Assembly: GCA_015501595.1 (NCBI GenBank)
Contig: JADNRX010000014.1
Coordinates: 1 to 64,000, forward strand
Length of the DNA: 64,000 bases
DNA from: Hymenopellis radicata
Taxonomy: Eukaryota; Basidiomycota; Agaricomycetes; Agaricales; Physalacriaceae
Direction of reading: 5' to 3'
A program made the position numbers and the translations under genes. How positions within the stretch are numbered: the first letter of the stretch is position 1; every line of letters begins with the position of its first letter. The notes under the pieces were generated by a model. It saw only the letters and a program-made list of their open reading frames with translations, made no database searches and was not told the DNA's origin. This document shows positions 1 through 13,030 of this stretch, piece after piece.

Positions 1-2002
1 AGTAGAGGAAGGCGCCGCCGTTGTTGCAGGTTGGGTGATTGTCGGTGCAGCCGACGTGGAGGGGATACTGATAGCTCCTTTACCGCTGTACACAGCAACA
101 CGATTGGCAGCACCGCAGTATTCTAAAAGAGATCTAGCGTTAGAAGAAATCAGCTTGTACTTGCATGACACCGACCGTTCAAGTCTCCGGGGCAAGCAAG
201 GTTGCACGCGTAGCTTGACGATACTTTGCTCGTGTTGAGACTAGCGCCGCAAGAGCATGTATTGGTGTTCTTGAGACCAGCGAAAGCGTAGCCCTGCGTG
301 TTACAGTAGTTCAAGCAACTCTCAACCGTCATAGAGCTGAGCGTGGTCCGGGCGCCAGTCAAGAGGGTTTCACCGTTGTTCTCACTTGCGCAACCCACCG
401 GGGTCCAGCCTGGAATGCCGTCCTTGAGGAACGTGACGCCAGATGCGGGAAGCGTGCTCGTGGGTGCGCCACAGCCTGACGCCATTGTGGCGCGCGCTGG
501 TCCGGGTTGGACGGGGTTGCAGCCCGGAAGTTCAGTGATCCATCCGTCCAACTCCTCTTCCACACGGTTCGGGACAGCACAGTCGTTCATGTCCTGCTCC
601 GAACGAGCGGAAAGAACGGAGCAAGCGGAGAGTTGTCCGGAGGCATCGTTGCACTGGGCCATTGCGCTTCGAAGCGTAGCTTCTGGCCAGCCCATCATAT
701 AGTCGGCGTGGTATCCGTAGCCGGTCCTAGGAAATGCTGTCAAGAACAGAAGTGTGGTTCGTTTGAAGAGACTTACGGGTCACCCATACTCCATACGAAT
801 GGTGACTTTCCGTTGACCCACTCACTGGCGTATGGATTGGTGTCCCAATAGGTCTCGAAGAAAAGCATAGGAATCGTGATGGGGTGTGTTGAAGGACATC
901 CGTTCCCGAAGTTACCAAAACTTGCGTTAATGGCGTGTCTAACATGATCCTATGTCCCTCGTGTAAGTGGCAGAAATAGCTGAGAGGACTGTTCTTTACA
1001 TGGTGGTTCGGCGTGTCGATGTTCTTTCCGTCCCAACAACTGATTCAAACGAGACGTCAGGTAAATTCCACAGGACGAAACGGGATACTGACGTTGGGAA
1101 ATTGATCTGCGACCGGACACCACCCGGGCAGTTCGTCGTTGGCATGCCATAAGTGTCTGGTCCGGTCCCTTGGCCGCTCGTGTCAGTACCCTGCAAGCAT
1201 CTGAACATGATAGACCTGGAATCGTCGAGAGAGCTGTTGTAAGACCGGAGGTAGGGGTCGCCTGAGATCATACGGAAGCCCTGTCAGAAGAAATGTTGAG
1301 GCGCACTGAGCCACGAAGATGAAGAAGACAGACCTGCGGGAACGACGTGACGTTTCCGATTTGAATGTAGTAGACTACCATTCCGGCATTAGGACTACCA
1401 GTCAAGGGACCCGGGTTTTGTCGCACCTATGAAGAGAGAGAAATCAGCGAAGGGAACCCAGAGTGTGGCGCAGAACTTACTCGCTTGAAGGTGCCGTTCT
1501 TAGGAGACTGGAAGTACAGTGTAGGACTCCAGTAGTTAGACTTGTTCTCCTTGATCGCACAAGTGCTGCACGCAGCGTTTGGTAAGTTGACCTGGTTGGA
1601 GGGCATGTTAAAGTCAAAGCTAGTAATCTATCATTAGATCAAAAAACGACTTAGATGCCTTCAAACTTACGCGCTCTAAAGGTCGGGGTTTCACTGATTA
1701 GCAGTGTGAATTCAGACGCCGGCTGAGGATACGTACGCCTCCCACAACCTGATTGAAGCATCGTGAGCTTGGATTAATTATGGGGTTCAAAGGTAATACG
1801 AGGATACCTGATGAAGATGGGCAGAGACATTTCCTGGGTCGATAAGTCTACATTACAGAGAGTTTCCAGTCACTCAGCATTCCATAAGGGAGCAGACGAC
1901 TTACGGGTCGGACCGAACCACAGTGAGTTGAGCACAAGGGAAGCGGAGGAGAGCCTGGGCCTTAAAGGCAGAGAGTGCGACAAGGAGGAATGTCGTCCGC
2001 AT
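1..2002 (-). CDS. DUF1996 and WSC-domain secreted protein (3' end outside window)
   Basis: Probable secreted wall-associated protein. The start at 2002 opens a signal peptide (MRTTFLLVALSAFKAQA) followed by LLRFPCAQLTVVRSDP and a GTAAGT donor. The DUF1996 region is then spliced together from short exons: LIDPGNVSAHLHQ, VVGG, a segment with the CSTC and NYWSPTLYF motifs, MVVYYIQIGN, FRMISGDPYLRS, CWDGKNIDTPNHH, GCPSTHPITIPMLFFETYWD and WSMGDP. After GCNPVQPG a cysteine-rich WSC domain follows (GWTPVGCASENNG, CLNYCNTQGYAFAGL, CSCG, CPGD), then EYCGAANRVAVYSG and a Ser/Thr/Pro-rich stretch that leaves the window at base 1. WSC domains bind carbohydrate in other fungal proteins; DUF1996 has no defined reaction. 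Family assignment is secure; the substrate is unknown. At least seven short introns are needed. Confidence 0.85.
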
Positions 2003-4735
2003 TGTATCTGAATCTAAAGCAGGACGCGACGCAGAATTGACTCAGAGGTCGCGACGATTTTATAGATAGCTCGTGCGGCGGCGAGTACATGTCGGAATAA
2101 CATGGCAAGTACTGGTGTTCTCGAGGTAATGGCATTCGATGTATTCAGCCGAGATTTTTTGAGGTTGACAGTTCTGCTTGGCGTAATTTGATTGAGTGTA
2201 TGAAGATAAACCTTGTACGATTCAGACTCCGATATCGTTGATCTAAGTATAGGCCGCGCCTCTTTTGCGTCTGCAAGAATTTGCCACACAGGTAGAGACC
2301 TTTGATATTGCACCTGTGCCCGCAATCGAGACCCAGTGATGCTGATGAAAGCCATTGGATTGTGTACAGTTTGGCTGGTTATTCACAGCAGGAACAAGAA
2401 GCGTTTGTTTAATGGAGCATGCACACTTCATTGACTGTCACCAAGTTGCCGATTCTTCCAGAATCATGGTGAGGCTATCTAGCTCATCGTTGCTGTAATA
2501 TAAATTGTGAGTCAGGAGTTACACTCTGAGGCTCGAATCGGATGAAGAACGGTTGAACAACATACAATGTCGTACAGCTTTCATCCGTTCCACGCCTAGT
2601 GTCAAGTAAGGCATTCATCCGTTCATCTATCCTAATTAATCCTCCTTAGCCGTGACGGAGCAACAACGGTACCGCCATGTCAGGGGAGAATCCAATGTTT
2701 CTTTCAAGTGTGGCTACCCTCGATCCGGTCTCCCTGAGACGTCCTGGGTGTGCCGTATACCGATACCAGAAAGCAGAAGAGGCTTAATAACAAGTGGACT
2801 GCGTCTTTGATAACGCCCAAAAGCATGTCCTTCTTCTTCGTTCTTGCTACCTAGGATACCGGAAGAAGCGCCTTTCACGTAGACAGACGCGTCGAGTACG
2901 CGCTAAAATATGGACGAAAGCTGGTCTTCGCTATCACATGTGGGCTATGCAAGAACAAGACACTGCGGCCTGACGAAGGATCAGATTCTTCAGAAGGTGT
3001 ACTTGTTGTCGTGACTAGGGGCGCGCCGCCCTAGGCCTCAAGCCACAAGCTCTGAACCGCTGCTACCCAGTTTCCCCGTTAATAAGTCGCAGTTGGTCCG
3101 GTTCTGACGGTGCTTGACGTTGAATCATTCGCTGTTCAATTTTGCTATGGTCTTGTGGTCGAATCCTGGTGGTCGGGCGGTGCCAGGTGATGTGTGCGGC
3201 TTCTTCGATGAATTAGCGGATTTAAAGGCAGGGGAAACATATCACCTACCTTGTCACTTACGCATCAAATGCAAGAGCGAAAGTAATCACTCTGCGATGA
3301 TCGGGCATTGGTAGTATCGACCCAATAGATTATATACAGACTTTGGCGGCAGAATGATAACTAGAGGCAAAGTCAGTTCACCGGACAATGAAAGCACCTT
3401 GCGTCATGCCGTCGCGTCGTGTGAAGTCCACGAAGTACGCTATTGGAATTCGGACGATGCGGCTCGGAGAAGCGTTTCCGACGAGACTTGCCCACGTTGC
3501 TTGAAGGAGAGACCAGAGGCGGCTGGTGTTTCATCGATACCAGGACTTCTCCCGACTGCCAGCGGTAGTCGAAGGTAGCGTTTGTGAGCATCAAAGTAGG
3601 ATTGTTCGACGGCGAAATGAGTGCGAATGACGCCTGATCGCACAAATTAGTGGTCGAACAATTGGCATCGGGCGGACAGCAGCAGATGACAGAGTTTAAG
3701 ACAAGAGTTTGGCACCATTTCTATTGGTACGCGCTGAAGGGTGGTAAAGATCACTGCTTAACACCCGCAAAGTGCAGAATTTCGGGCATATAATCGGAAT
3801 TGAAATCTGGAAAGCTGTAGTTCAAGTGCAACGGAATCGGAGTGGACGTTTGGAAGTGGAAACGATCGAGTTGAATGGGGTGGAGAGTCACAGAAAATGA
3901 AAGAAACAAGAATTACCGATCCAATTAACGCAGAAGCTTTCATTTGCCTTATGAAAGTACATCCGCCACGAGCGCTCGCACAGCTTACGCTTCTGCGCAG
4001 ACCTCTCTATCAATATTGCCGCATCGTTCTGAACTCGTTGCGTATACGACTGAAAAGAAGTCAGTTTAAAAACAGGGCGTGAAGTGACCATAGTCCACGG
4101 TCCTCCTAGGGCCTAAAATCAATGGGCAGGATAAAAATCCGCGGGTTTCTTTGCCAATAGTTGCGAACCATGGCCGCGCCCGAGGGTAGTGCACGGAGCA
4201 GAATTCTGCAAATCATCCGAAGGCATCCGCGCGCCACATAGTGTCCGAAAATCTGTCTCAGGTTCATATGAACTGGAATTTGGCAGACATTGCTAACTAC
4301 AACGTCAGTTAGTCATTGAACGGGACAATAGAGGACGTCAAAATACGATCTCATAACAGGTAGTGATTCCTGACTTGTGGCGCGAGATATCCGTGAATAC
4401 ATTTTTTGGAAACTCGCCAAACCATACCCGGCAAGCTGCGGCGGAGACTCAAGGAAGGGACATAGCTGAAGCACTAGGATGTTGCGGCGCAAGCTCGGCG
4501 AGCGGATCCGCCTGTCCGTCGAGATCAGAACCAGTATAGAGTCCAGCCATAGCTTTCCGAGCTGATATTGTTGGTAGGCTTGCTTCAGATGATGGTGGTT
4601 CAGAACCAAAAGCAGGTGATCGGAGGCAAATGCGGATGATGTCATGTGGTAAAAAAGTTCTCTTCAGCTTAGCTTCATCCACCCGAACTGACCGCCCTTT
4701 GGATACCCCGACCGTGGGTGTAGGCATTGAAGACT
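2003..4735. other. 2.7-kb gene-poor interval
   Basis: No conserved protein or RNA gene is recognised on either strand between the divergent starts of the DUF1996/WSC gene and DRS1. Several short open frames exist. The one most like a gene starts with a true ATG at 3943 on the minus strand and opens with a signal-peptide-like stretch (MKASALIGSVILVSFIF), but it stops after 61 codons and I could not join it to convincing downstream exons. A 92-codon minus frame at 4449-4727 starts only 8 bases from the DRS1 start and has no recognisable domain. No tRNA, terminal repeat or long low-complexity tract was found by eye. Confidence 0.5.
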
Positions 4736-7398
4736 ATGAGCGACTACGTGCTTACGATTGACTCCGACGCAGAGGATGATGTGGTAGTACAACCCGTCGC
4801 CTCCAAAAAGCAGACTGAGGATCTGAACCCGGAATTTACATTCGACTTGACTGGGGATCCTTACGCGGATATTCTCGATAATAATGGAAACGAAGCAGGA
4901 GACTATGTCAAGACTGGCAGCCGACCCGTAAGCATCTCCTTCCTGTCCACCGATTTCCCGTTTCAATACTGTGTAGGAACCTTTGTCGGTGGACGATATC
5001 ATCGCTCGGAGAAAGCTTTCCAGGAAGCGGAAACGTTCTAATAGCATCGAATCTGACGCTTCAATCAACGAAAGCGGGTCGGGCGACGAGGAGTCAGATG
5101 CAGAGGTTGATATTTCAGATGCAGAGGACGATCCTCTGGGTACTTCTGACGAAGAAGGGGAGGAGGACTACGAAGACCATGTTATGCAACGGGACGATGA
5201 TGAGGAATCTGACGCCTCGTCCTCATCAGACGAATCCGAGGTCGAAACCCAAGCAGAAAAGGACAGGAAAGCGGCCTTTTTCGATTCGGAGACCGCGCAG
5301 ACCTCTGAAGAGCACTCCTCATTCCTCACAATGAATCTATCACGACCTCTGCTTAAAGCCCTGACCACCTTGGGCTTCCAAAAACCTACGCCCATTCAGG
5401 CGGCTACGATACCTGTCGCCCTTTTGGGAAAAGATGTCGTTGGAAATGCTGTAACCGGATCTGGGAAGACAGCAGCGTTTACGATACCTATATTGGAACG
5501 GTTGCTCTACAGGGAGAAGGGTAAAAAGGCTGCCGCGACGCGTTGTCTAATCCTCGCTCCCACACGCGAGTTGGCTGTACAGTCTTTCGATGTTGGAACG
5601 AAGTTGGCGGCCCATACTGATATACAATTTTGCTTAATCGTCGGTGAGTGTATTCCTTCTTTACTACGATTCAAGGAATAATGTGCTTCAGGTGGATTAT
5701 CGCTTAAGTCCCAGGAAGCCGCACTGCGAAATCGACCAGATGTTGTTATTGCTACACCAGGTCGTTTGATCGACCATATCCGCAACTCCCCTTCCTTCAC
5801 CCTCGATAATCTCGACATACTGATCCTCGATGAAGCCGACCGAATGCTCTCCGACGGTTTCGCCGACGAACTTTCAGAGATTATCAAGTCGTGTCCTACA
5901 TCTCGACAAACCATGTTGTTCTCTGCCACTATGACCGACTCCGTGGACGAGTTGGTGAAAATGTCGCTTCAAAAACCCGTCCGACTATTCGTTGACCCCC
6001 AGCGAAGCACAGCAAAAAGTTTGATCCAAGAGTTTGTTCGCGTGAAGGCTGGAAAGGAGGCGGAACGTTCAGCTTTGCTGGTGACATTGTGCAAACGCAC
6101 GTTTCGTCAGAAGACTATCATATTTTTGCGGAGCAAGAAACTAGCTCATCAATTAAGGATAGTCTTCTCACTACTGGGCATGAAGTGTGACGAACTCCAC
6201 GGCGATTTATCTCAAGAACAGGTCGGTCTTAAGAAACTTCCAGTGTTTGCTTTTATCAATCACGTTTCTCAGAGACTTCGCGCCTTGCAGCAATTCCGAG
6301 ACGGCTCGGTCGACTTTCTTATGGCCACGGATCTGGCCTCTCGAGGTCTTGATATCAAAGGGATCGAGACCGTCATAAACTACGACATGCCTGCTCAACT
6401 GGCACAGTATCTGCATCGAGTTGGTAGGACAGCTCGAGCGGGTCAGAAGGGAAGGTAAGCTCCTTGGTCCTTATCCAAAGCTCGAGATATGACGGTCTGT
6501 TCAGGTCTGTCACTCTCGTGGGCGAAGCTGACCGCAAGATGTTGAAAGCAGCTATCAAGCATGGTGCTGGTGCGGACCAAGTACGGCATAGAGTCGTACC
6601 AGCAGATGCGATTGTGAAATGGAGCGAGAAGTTAGAGGCCATGAAGTCGGAAATCGCCGAAGTCATGGAGGAGGAAAAGCAAGAAAAGCAGGTAATAATT
6701 CATTTATTCTTTGTGATTAATTGACTGATCTTTTTGCAGTTCCGAAAGGCTGAGATGGAACTCAAGAAAGGGCAAAATATGATCGAGCACGAAGCCGAAA
6801 TCTATTCAAGACCTGCGCGAACATGGTTCCAGTCGAAGAAGGAGAAGGAAAGCGCCGAAGGTACGTCGTTCTCGCACCTTTCAAATAATGCCTTCCTGAC
6901 ATTTTTGGTTACAGCCATCAGCAAGACGCAGTACCAGCAAGGATTCGAGGGTACTAATAAATCCAAGACCAAGAAAAAGGCTGACGATGCTGACCCGGAC
7001 AAGGTACTTAGCGCGCGCTCTGTGCGGACTTGCAAGAAGAGAAGAAGCTGACATCTCTGTTTTCCCAGCCGAAAAGGGACAAGTTCTCCGGGCTGTCAAG
7101 AAAGGCAAAGAGGCGGAAGTTGGCGATGGAAGACGATGCTGAAATGGGGGATAGCCGAGCTGTCGAAGCGTCCATCCGATCAGCGAAGAAATCCGCCCGA
7201 CCCAGCAAGATTGGGGTTCCAGAACGCCGCCCTGTGAACACGAAGTCAAAGTCGAGGAAACCGCCGAAGGCATCACGTTCTAGTACAGGTACTTTTGACC
7301 GGGACCTTGGGCAGCGAGCGGCCCATGAGGGAGCTCGGTCGAAGAAAGGTGTTTCCGCCGGGTCTGGGAAAAAGGGACCCAAGCGGAAGGGCAAATAG
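4736..7398 (+). CDS. DRS1: DEAD-box ATP-dependent RNA helicase DRS1 (DDX27 family)
   Basis: Nucleolar RNA helicase for maturation of the large ribosomal subunit. Exons: 4736-4927, 4977-5643, 5692-6221, 6273-6454, 6505-6691, 6740-6860, 6915-7003 and 7069-7398, giving 765 residues in one clean frame. The acidic N-terminus contains the Drs1-type VDDIIARRK segment near residue 68. The helicase core shows GFQKPTPIQ (about 197-205), the Walker A-like TGSGKT (about 223), PTRELA, TPGRL, DEAD (about 332), SAT (about 364), [10 protein letters not shown] and HRVGRTAR (about 510). The C-terminal tail is Lys/Arg-rich and ends KKGPKRKGK, as usual for Drs1. An ATG nine bases upstream (4727) is in frame; 4736 was preferred because [11 protein letters not shown] matches the expected N-terminus better. 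All introns are 48-65 nt. Confidence 0.95.
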
Positions 7399-7494
7399 AT
7401 TGGTATTAGGAAGTGTGTACCAAATAGATTGAATGACGAGTAACGTGACCGATCGCGTACCCATGCTTCCAACAATGATTCACCATCCACGTTC

Positions 7495-10400
7495 ATGAAC
7501 TCTGAGGGCCACACCATGCACAAAAATGCTTTTTCGTCCTTGTCGGTCGTCCAATTGGCTGCGCCCTCGCGGCTTTTGCCGTCTGCGTGTTGCCCCGATA
7601 AAGACTTGGTCGTCCTAGTTAGCCGCCTCGGAACGCAGGAGCGCCTAAGCTTATGGAAGCTCAGTGGAACAAAGAGTTGGGAAGTCGATATAACTTCGGG
7701 GAACGATGACCACGTCGTTGATGTGGCGTGGAGCCCAGATGGTGTGTTCCGTCGCTTGAGTGGAGTTTGCCCGTCCTGACACTCTTCGTGAAGGAAGAAG
7801 CATCGCGGTCGCGCAGAAACAACTGCGCGTGACCATCCATTCTATTCAGGATGGCCACGAAGAGCGGAACATCCGTGTCGTGTTGGAGTCTTCCCCAAAA
7901 ACTTATTCTGCCGTCTGGTGGTTCAAACAGGAAAAGCCCGTCAACACCGAATCAGGACCAGATATTTTCCAGCGGGATAACATCATCGTTCGTTGGCTGC
8001 CCTAATTGACTTTTTCCCCATTGTGATCATCCCAGTATAGACAGGATCTTCCCGTTCCGTTCTACAATCTCTCCCCTTTCTTGACCACCTTCCCGAGGAG
8101 GCACAACGCTCGAGGTACATTGCTAGTTTTAATCGATCTTCCGGCTATTAATCTCCCGTAGTGCGACAGATCTCTTTGCTTTCCAGGGCTCCCAGACGCG
8201 AACTGCGCCCAAGCCGACTACGCCACAGGTCATTCACGAATGGCCAGCTTTGGACCCAAATCTTCTTGCAGCCTCTATCGACATTCCCGGGCGATCTTCT
8301 GATCCTCAGAAAATATACGACGACACAGACGACTCCAATGTGAATAGCGTTATGATTCTTCTAACAGACATGGGCCATTTGGTCACCTATTACGAAGGGG
8401 TCTATTCTTCCGGTTGGGTGAAAACGCACTTTAAACTCAGTCCTCTGTCTATGTACAAGCATCCTCACCGCCCTACTTTCTATGCCCATTCCCATGCGGT
8501 CTCTGGTGATGATGTGTCGACGACTATAGTTCCTGTTCTCTGTGATATTCCAATCTTGACTGGAAGACGCGTTCGTGACATGGCCTCCTTATCGACCATA
8601 TGCAAAGATCTGGCGTGGCACCTCTTGCGTGTTGTTAAAGAGATGAGAACGAGCTGGTTTGGTTCAGATACAACTGTCGCTGCCCGAGAACTTGGTCCAA
8701 AATGGATACGGGCTTTGGACGCCAAACAGAAAGAACATGTCGGGCGTAAGGCGACCTTCCTGCCCCATGTGCAATCTAATATTTTCCGCAGAGAAAGACA
8801 ACAATCCAATCTTGGATCTGACGAGTCTTCTCCTGACTGGTCGTTCGTCTCCAGCTCTCGCAGATTTTATGGGAAGTGGCGAGCAAATGAGCGAACGCGT
8901 ATGTTGATATTTTACCTCTACATGAACGATTTCTGATGGCGCGCGCATCAGGGCTTACAAAAATGGGAAACGGCGATGACGGAGGCCCTCATCAAGTTGA
9001 GGGATTTTTCTGAAAAGAGGATTGCTCCGGCCTGTCAGCGCATCCATCTTGTCCTGGAAGAGATACAGGGATGGTCTCATATGTGAGCTTGAATATGAGG
9101 TTTTATGGTGCCTCTCTGCTCATTTTCGCAGCCCAGAGTATGCTTTATTTGAGCTCCAGAGTCAAGACATTATGCGCTGTCTTGAACTCGCCAATCGTAC
9201 CATTATTCTGGCGGCTTGGCTCGCTGCTGCCGCCCGCCGCGAATATTCTCGTTTCAAGGAATTCATGACCTGGATCAAGTTTGGTGTGTTGCGTTCATTT
9301 ACGACAACTCATGTTCTGATCAATTCCAAGAGTTGGAAACGGCTGCTGCTCTTAACGCCGGTAACGATACATCCAACATACACATCCAACACGATATTCT
9401 CGAGGTGAACAAGTACTTCATTTCCGGGCTCGTAGTGAGTCCCATCGACAAGTGGTTCATGGGACCTGTTCCGCAATTTCAACCAAGCGATTTGCGAGGA
9501 TCGGGAACAGATTCTTTGCCGGAGGCTCTGAAACGCGCCCGGGAGGTCCTAGATAATCCGGAACAATTGGCATGGGAGCATGTAGGGACTCATTACATTT
9601 GCCTGCTGCGCGCTCACAGGTGTCTTCAGCACGTCAATCAAAAAGACCTGAATCACATTGACAGGAATATTGACGCATTGGTACAAGAACTAGTCCAACA
9701 ATGTCAACGTGTTTTTGCTAGGGCCTCTGGAGCAACAGGTCGTTCTGCGCATATTATAGTGGATCATGCGGACAGTCAGGTCAAGACCGCCATCCCAAAT
9801 AATGTTATGACTCGCGAGCGCACAATATTCGACTCGAAAAACGGGGTACTTACAACCGGTTAGGTCCGTTTCCTTGCTAACGCGATTAACCCTAGGACGG
9901 TGAAATTATACAATATCTGGCTATAGCCTCTCTGAGTTTGGAAGATAATATTTGTGAGTCTAATCGTGGCTGAAATGCTTCATTCTGATTAGATCTTCCA
10001 TGGACTCAGTATGTTTGACACGAGTCAAGTACAATGCTACACCCTTGTCAGCTGTTTCGATTGCAAGCTGTCTTCTTGAGTGCTCCACTTCCAACGAGGA
10101 CGGAGAGCGCCAGGAGTTCCAGCTGTTGGAAGCCGAATTTTTTGACGATGAAAGTGTCGTAATAGTTTACCGGCAAGATGGTGAGCTTATCACCGTACAC
10201 GTTTCCTTCCCTGATCGCAAACCTCCAGAGGGGGCCTATATTGCCACGGTCGACTACCACGATCTGGGGTACCAGGAGCTGGACCTAGACGGAGATGCGC
10301 TCCTGCGTGGCCGGGAGAATTTGATCCAAGAGGCATTGTTGCGAAGGGGTACCCATGATGCCTCATTGCAGCCCGTACAAGTTCCGATCAAGCGGTGCCG

Positions 10401-10554
10401 TCAATTGGTGGGATGCGAATCAGGACGGGTAAATCTGGTGGTTAATGGCCGGGCGGGACGACGGGTGGCGTGCGTCCTCGATGAGAAAGGGACGGCAATG
10501 GAGTCGTTGGACTTGGAAGGCGACGACGCGGAAGAGAACGGCCTAGACGAGTAG
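7495..10554 (+). CDS. APC4: Anaphase-promoting complex subunit 4
   Basis: Scaffold subunit of the APC/C ubiquitin ligase, which drives anaphase and mitotic exit in the nucleus. The N-terminal Apc4 WD40-like region is seen as CPDKDLVVLVSRLGTQERLS, then VDVAWSPDG spliced (intron 7742-7793) to RSIAVAQKQLRVTIHSIQDG. The middle carries the Apc4 helical region: HLVTYYEGVYSSGWV, then QKWETAMTEALIKLRDFSEK, LFELQSQDIMRCLELANRTI, FKEFMTWIKF and VNKYFISGLVVSPIDKWFMG. The terminal exon starting near MDSVCLTRVKYN supplies the C-terminal beta region and ends DDAEENGLDE. About eight short introns are required; one near 8003-8045 probably uses a non-optimal GTTCGT donor. No frameshift is needed. It starts about 100 bp after DRS1 on the same strand, with its own ATG. 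Confidence 0.88.
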
Positions 10555-10915
10555 TATCAGACGCGCACTGGCATCTTGCGGACGGCATATTAAATGCGAG
10601 GCGTGGTACTAGAAAGGAGATAGTATGGATAGGGAGTTCGGCGTAGAAGCATCGTAGACTGTGTGAGAGATCGTGGCGGGGTGTGCTTCAACGAGGCAAA
10701 TGAGAGCTTCTCTGTATTGATTGAAATCGGAAATTCATCGTGCTTCTGGCTAGCGGCGCCGTACAGACTCTTGAGTCTGTAATTGTTCAGGCCATCGGCT
10801 AACTTGGTCGTTTTCAGGGTCCGCGGTGTGAACCTATTTTGGTCCCTCGTGTCTGAATCCTTTTCCTTTTTTACAGCCATTTTGAACGTTGGGCTCTTAC
10901 TTTCACCATCAGTCG

Positions 10916-12324
10916 ATGCCCAAGGCTTTTCTCTCTTGTTCCCAGGCATCGACGACGACTTATTCTCCAAAAACGCGTTCAATGGCCTCTTCGGATGTGG
11001 CTCTACGGAAAGCCAAAAATGCTAGGTAGCTGCCGATACTGACTTGATCTCTGCTTTTTTGATTCTGTATTTAGTGCCCAAGCCGCATTCAGAGCGAGAC
11101 GAGCGAACTATATATCAACTTTAGAAGAGACAGGTAACTGTTTTCAATCGTTTTCGATCGTATTCTCAAAGTTCCCCAGTCACAAATCTCGAATCGGTTG
11201 TCCTGCAGCTGCAAGACTCATGCAGAGATGCTAAAAGTGAAGCGCAAGAGCTGCGACAGGACAATGCTCGCCTACGCCAAGCATTCCGCGATCGGGAGAA
11301 TCTTTGGCGGGCGATGTGGCCGCGCAAAGGTGATGGCGATGAGCCTCAAATACCACCACCGCCATCATTCCTGCAGCCTCCGCCTGTCAACGGACATGTC
11401 TCGCAGTATGCCGGGGACTCTCTTAACTATCGCGTCGGAGACGATCCGGTACTTTGTGGGCCTCAGTTTACTACACAGAACGCCACCTACGGCGAAAACG
11501 ACGTGCCTAACGATGCACGCGTCCAAAAATACCCCGCTTACTTCAATCCCATAACCGCATCTCCACGAGACAGCCCGTGGCCCCAGACTCCCGCTGGTCC
11601 CGACGGCTCTGTTGCACAAAATGGCAGCCACTCAAACTCCCCCCACTTTGTGGAATCTCCCACTGTTACTTCTCCCGTCATGACTTATGGCAGATACGAG
11701 GACCAAAAAGTACCGATGAATACGCTCGATTCCGCATACGTTTTTCCCCACAGCCGCTCAATCTCTCCCAGTACCTCGACTCCACCTACCTCGTCGTTCG
11801 CACTCACTTCTCCGTTCCAGTCCAACTTTGCCGATCACGAACGCCCCGACTTTGACTACCGCCGACAGTCGGGGGAGGTCATGTTACACGGCGGAACAGC
11901 AGATATATCTTTAGCTGCTCCTTCCAGCGACGCGGTCCGATATCGTCTACCCCGTCGGCCCGATTCCAGCGGTGTACTCCCCGTACTGCCTCCTCTCGCC
12001 GCCAGCGATAACAGCACATCCCCGCAGGAGGGCGGAAGCGACGGGGACTCATCGATATACCCTTCCCATCGCCTTCGGTCCCGTCGAGGCACGCTCTCGC
12101 GAAATTCACGCTCCCCCACACCTGACATGGCGCCGCCATTGTCGGGCACCCTCGCCGTGATCAAAGCTCAAGCTTTCGGCGCGCTACGTAGAACCCGCGC
12201 GCGCGCCAAGAAACCCGAGGGGGCCGGAAAAGTGGCCGTAGACGTTCTAGAGGCGCGGGGACTTGGTATGAGCGGCGCACCTCCCGCCAAGCGGCAGAGG
12301 ATGAGTGATGACCAGGATTCATGA
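10916..12324 (+). CDS. bZIP transcription factor
   Basis: Sequence-specific DNA-binding protein, nuclear. Exons 10916-11025, 11075-11133 and 11180-12324 give 437 residues. The basic region crosses the first intron: RKAKNAS joins AQAAFRARRANYI, matching the fungal N-x-x-A-Q-x-A-F-R-x-R-R signature. The leucine zipper/coiled coil follows (LEETVTNLESVVLQLQ, ELRQDNARLRQAFRDREN). The remaining 330 residues are Pro/Ser-rich and disordered, with a conserved-looking basic stretch (GTLAVIKAQAFGALRRTRAR) and an NLS-like PPAKRQRMS at the C-terminus. The ATG at 10982 is an alternative start in the same frame; 10916 is the first ATG after an in-frame stop. The target genes cannot be told from the sequence. 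Confidence 0.85.
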
Positions 12325-13030
12325 CCAGTAGGAAAATTGTATTGATATCATTCTTGAAACTGACATTGTAGACACTCCTTGCATCTATCTATCGTCGCGC
12401 TCTGTGTTTATGCATTGTATTGTGAATAATTGTAACATACTATCATCTTGGTCTGCATCATGTTGTGTATATATAGCTTGCTCCTCAATGAACAGAATTG
12501 AACGCTAAATCTTTTGACTACCCTTCCTAACAAACACCTTTATCGGTCCTTCTCGGCTAGTTGGGCATGATGCGCCACGCCGGCTTGGGCGAGGCCAGGG
12601 GTGCTAGGCGCTCACGCGCACGAGTCATCCCAGGGACTGGCGGATATTGCAAAAGGAAAATTAGGGAAAAACAGAAGCCATTATGAACGCGGGCAACTGG
12701 GAATTCCAAATAGCCCATCGAAGAAACGGCGGGCGCAGGGGCACCATATGCACGCCATGACCACGCCGACACGCCAATTTACGAGAGGATCGCGGTAGTT
12801 CTTCAGTCACATTTGGTATTCACAGTTCCGTCGATATCTAAGCGGTCTCCGATTACTTCTCCGATTATAACGTTCGCGGGTGTGAAGCTAGCCCGATGCC
12901 CCAAACATCGGCGCATCAGAAAACTACGAAACTAATTGACCTTGGGTACAGCGACATCCCATGGCCCTCTGATCTCACTGGAATTAAATGATAGTGCATG
13001 AGTTGAAACTACCCGAGGCGGATAAAGGAC
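12325..13030. other. Intergenic, convergent 3' ends
   Basis: Between the 3' ends of the bZIP gene (plus) and GPI2 (minus). A minus-strand open frame at 12557-12772 has a coding-like composition (WRAYGAPAPAVSSMGYLEFP and a PAWRIMPN end), but it has no ATG at its 5' end and I could not find an upstream exon. It may be the last exon of a small unrecognised gene. Nothing else is supported. Confidence 0.35.

Noticed and set aside
3140..3200. tRNA T-arm-like GGTCGAATCCTGG
   Set aside because: No matching acceptor stem, D-arm or anticodon arm could be paired around it.
4449..4727. 92-codon minus-strand ORF ending near the DRS1 start
   Set aside because: Its start lies 8 bases from the DRS1 ATG, leaving no room for two promoters, and no domain or homologue is recognised.
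10590..10982. 130-codon minus-strand ORF upstream of the bZIP gene
   Set aside because: It overlaps the bZIP first exon on the opposite strand and the intergenic region; no domain, and the bZIP basic region is the real signal.
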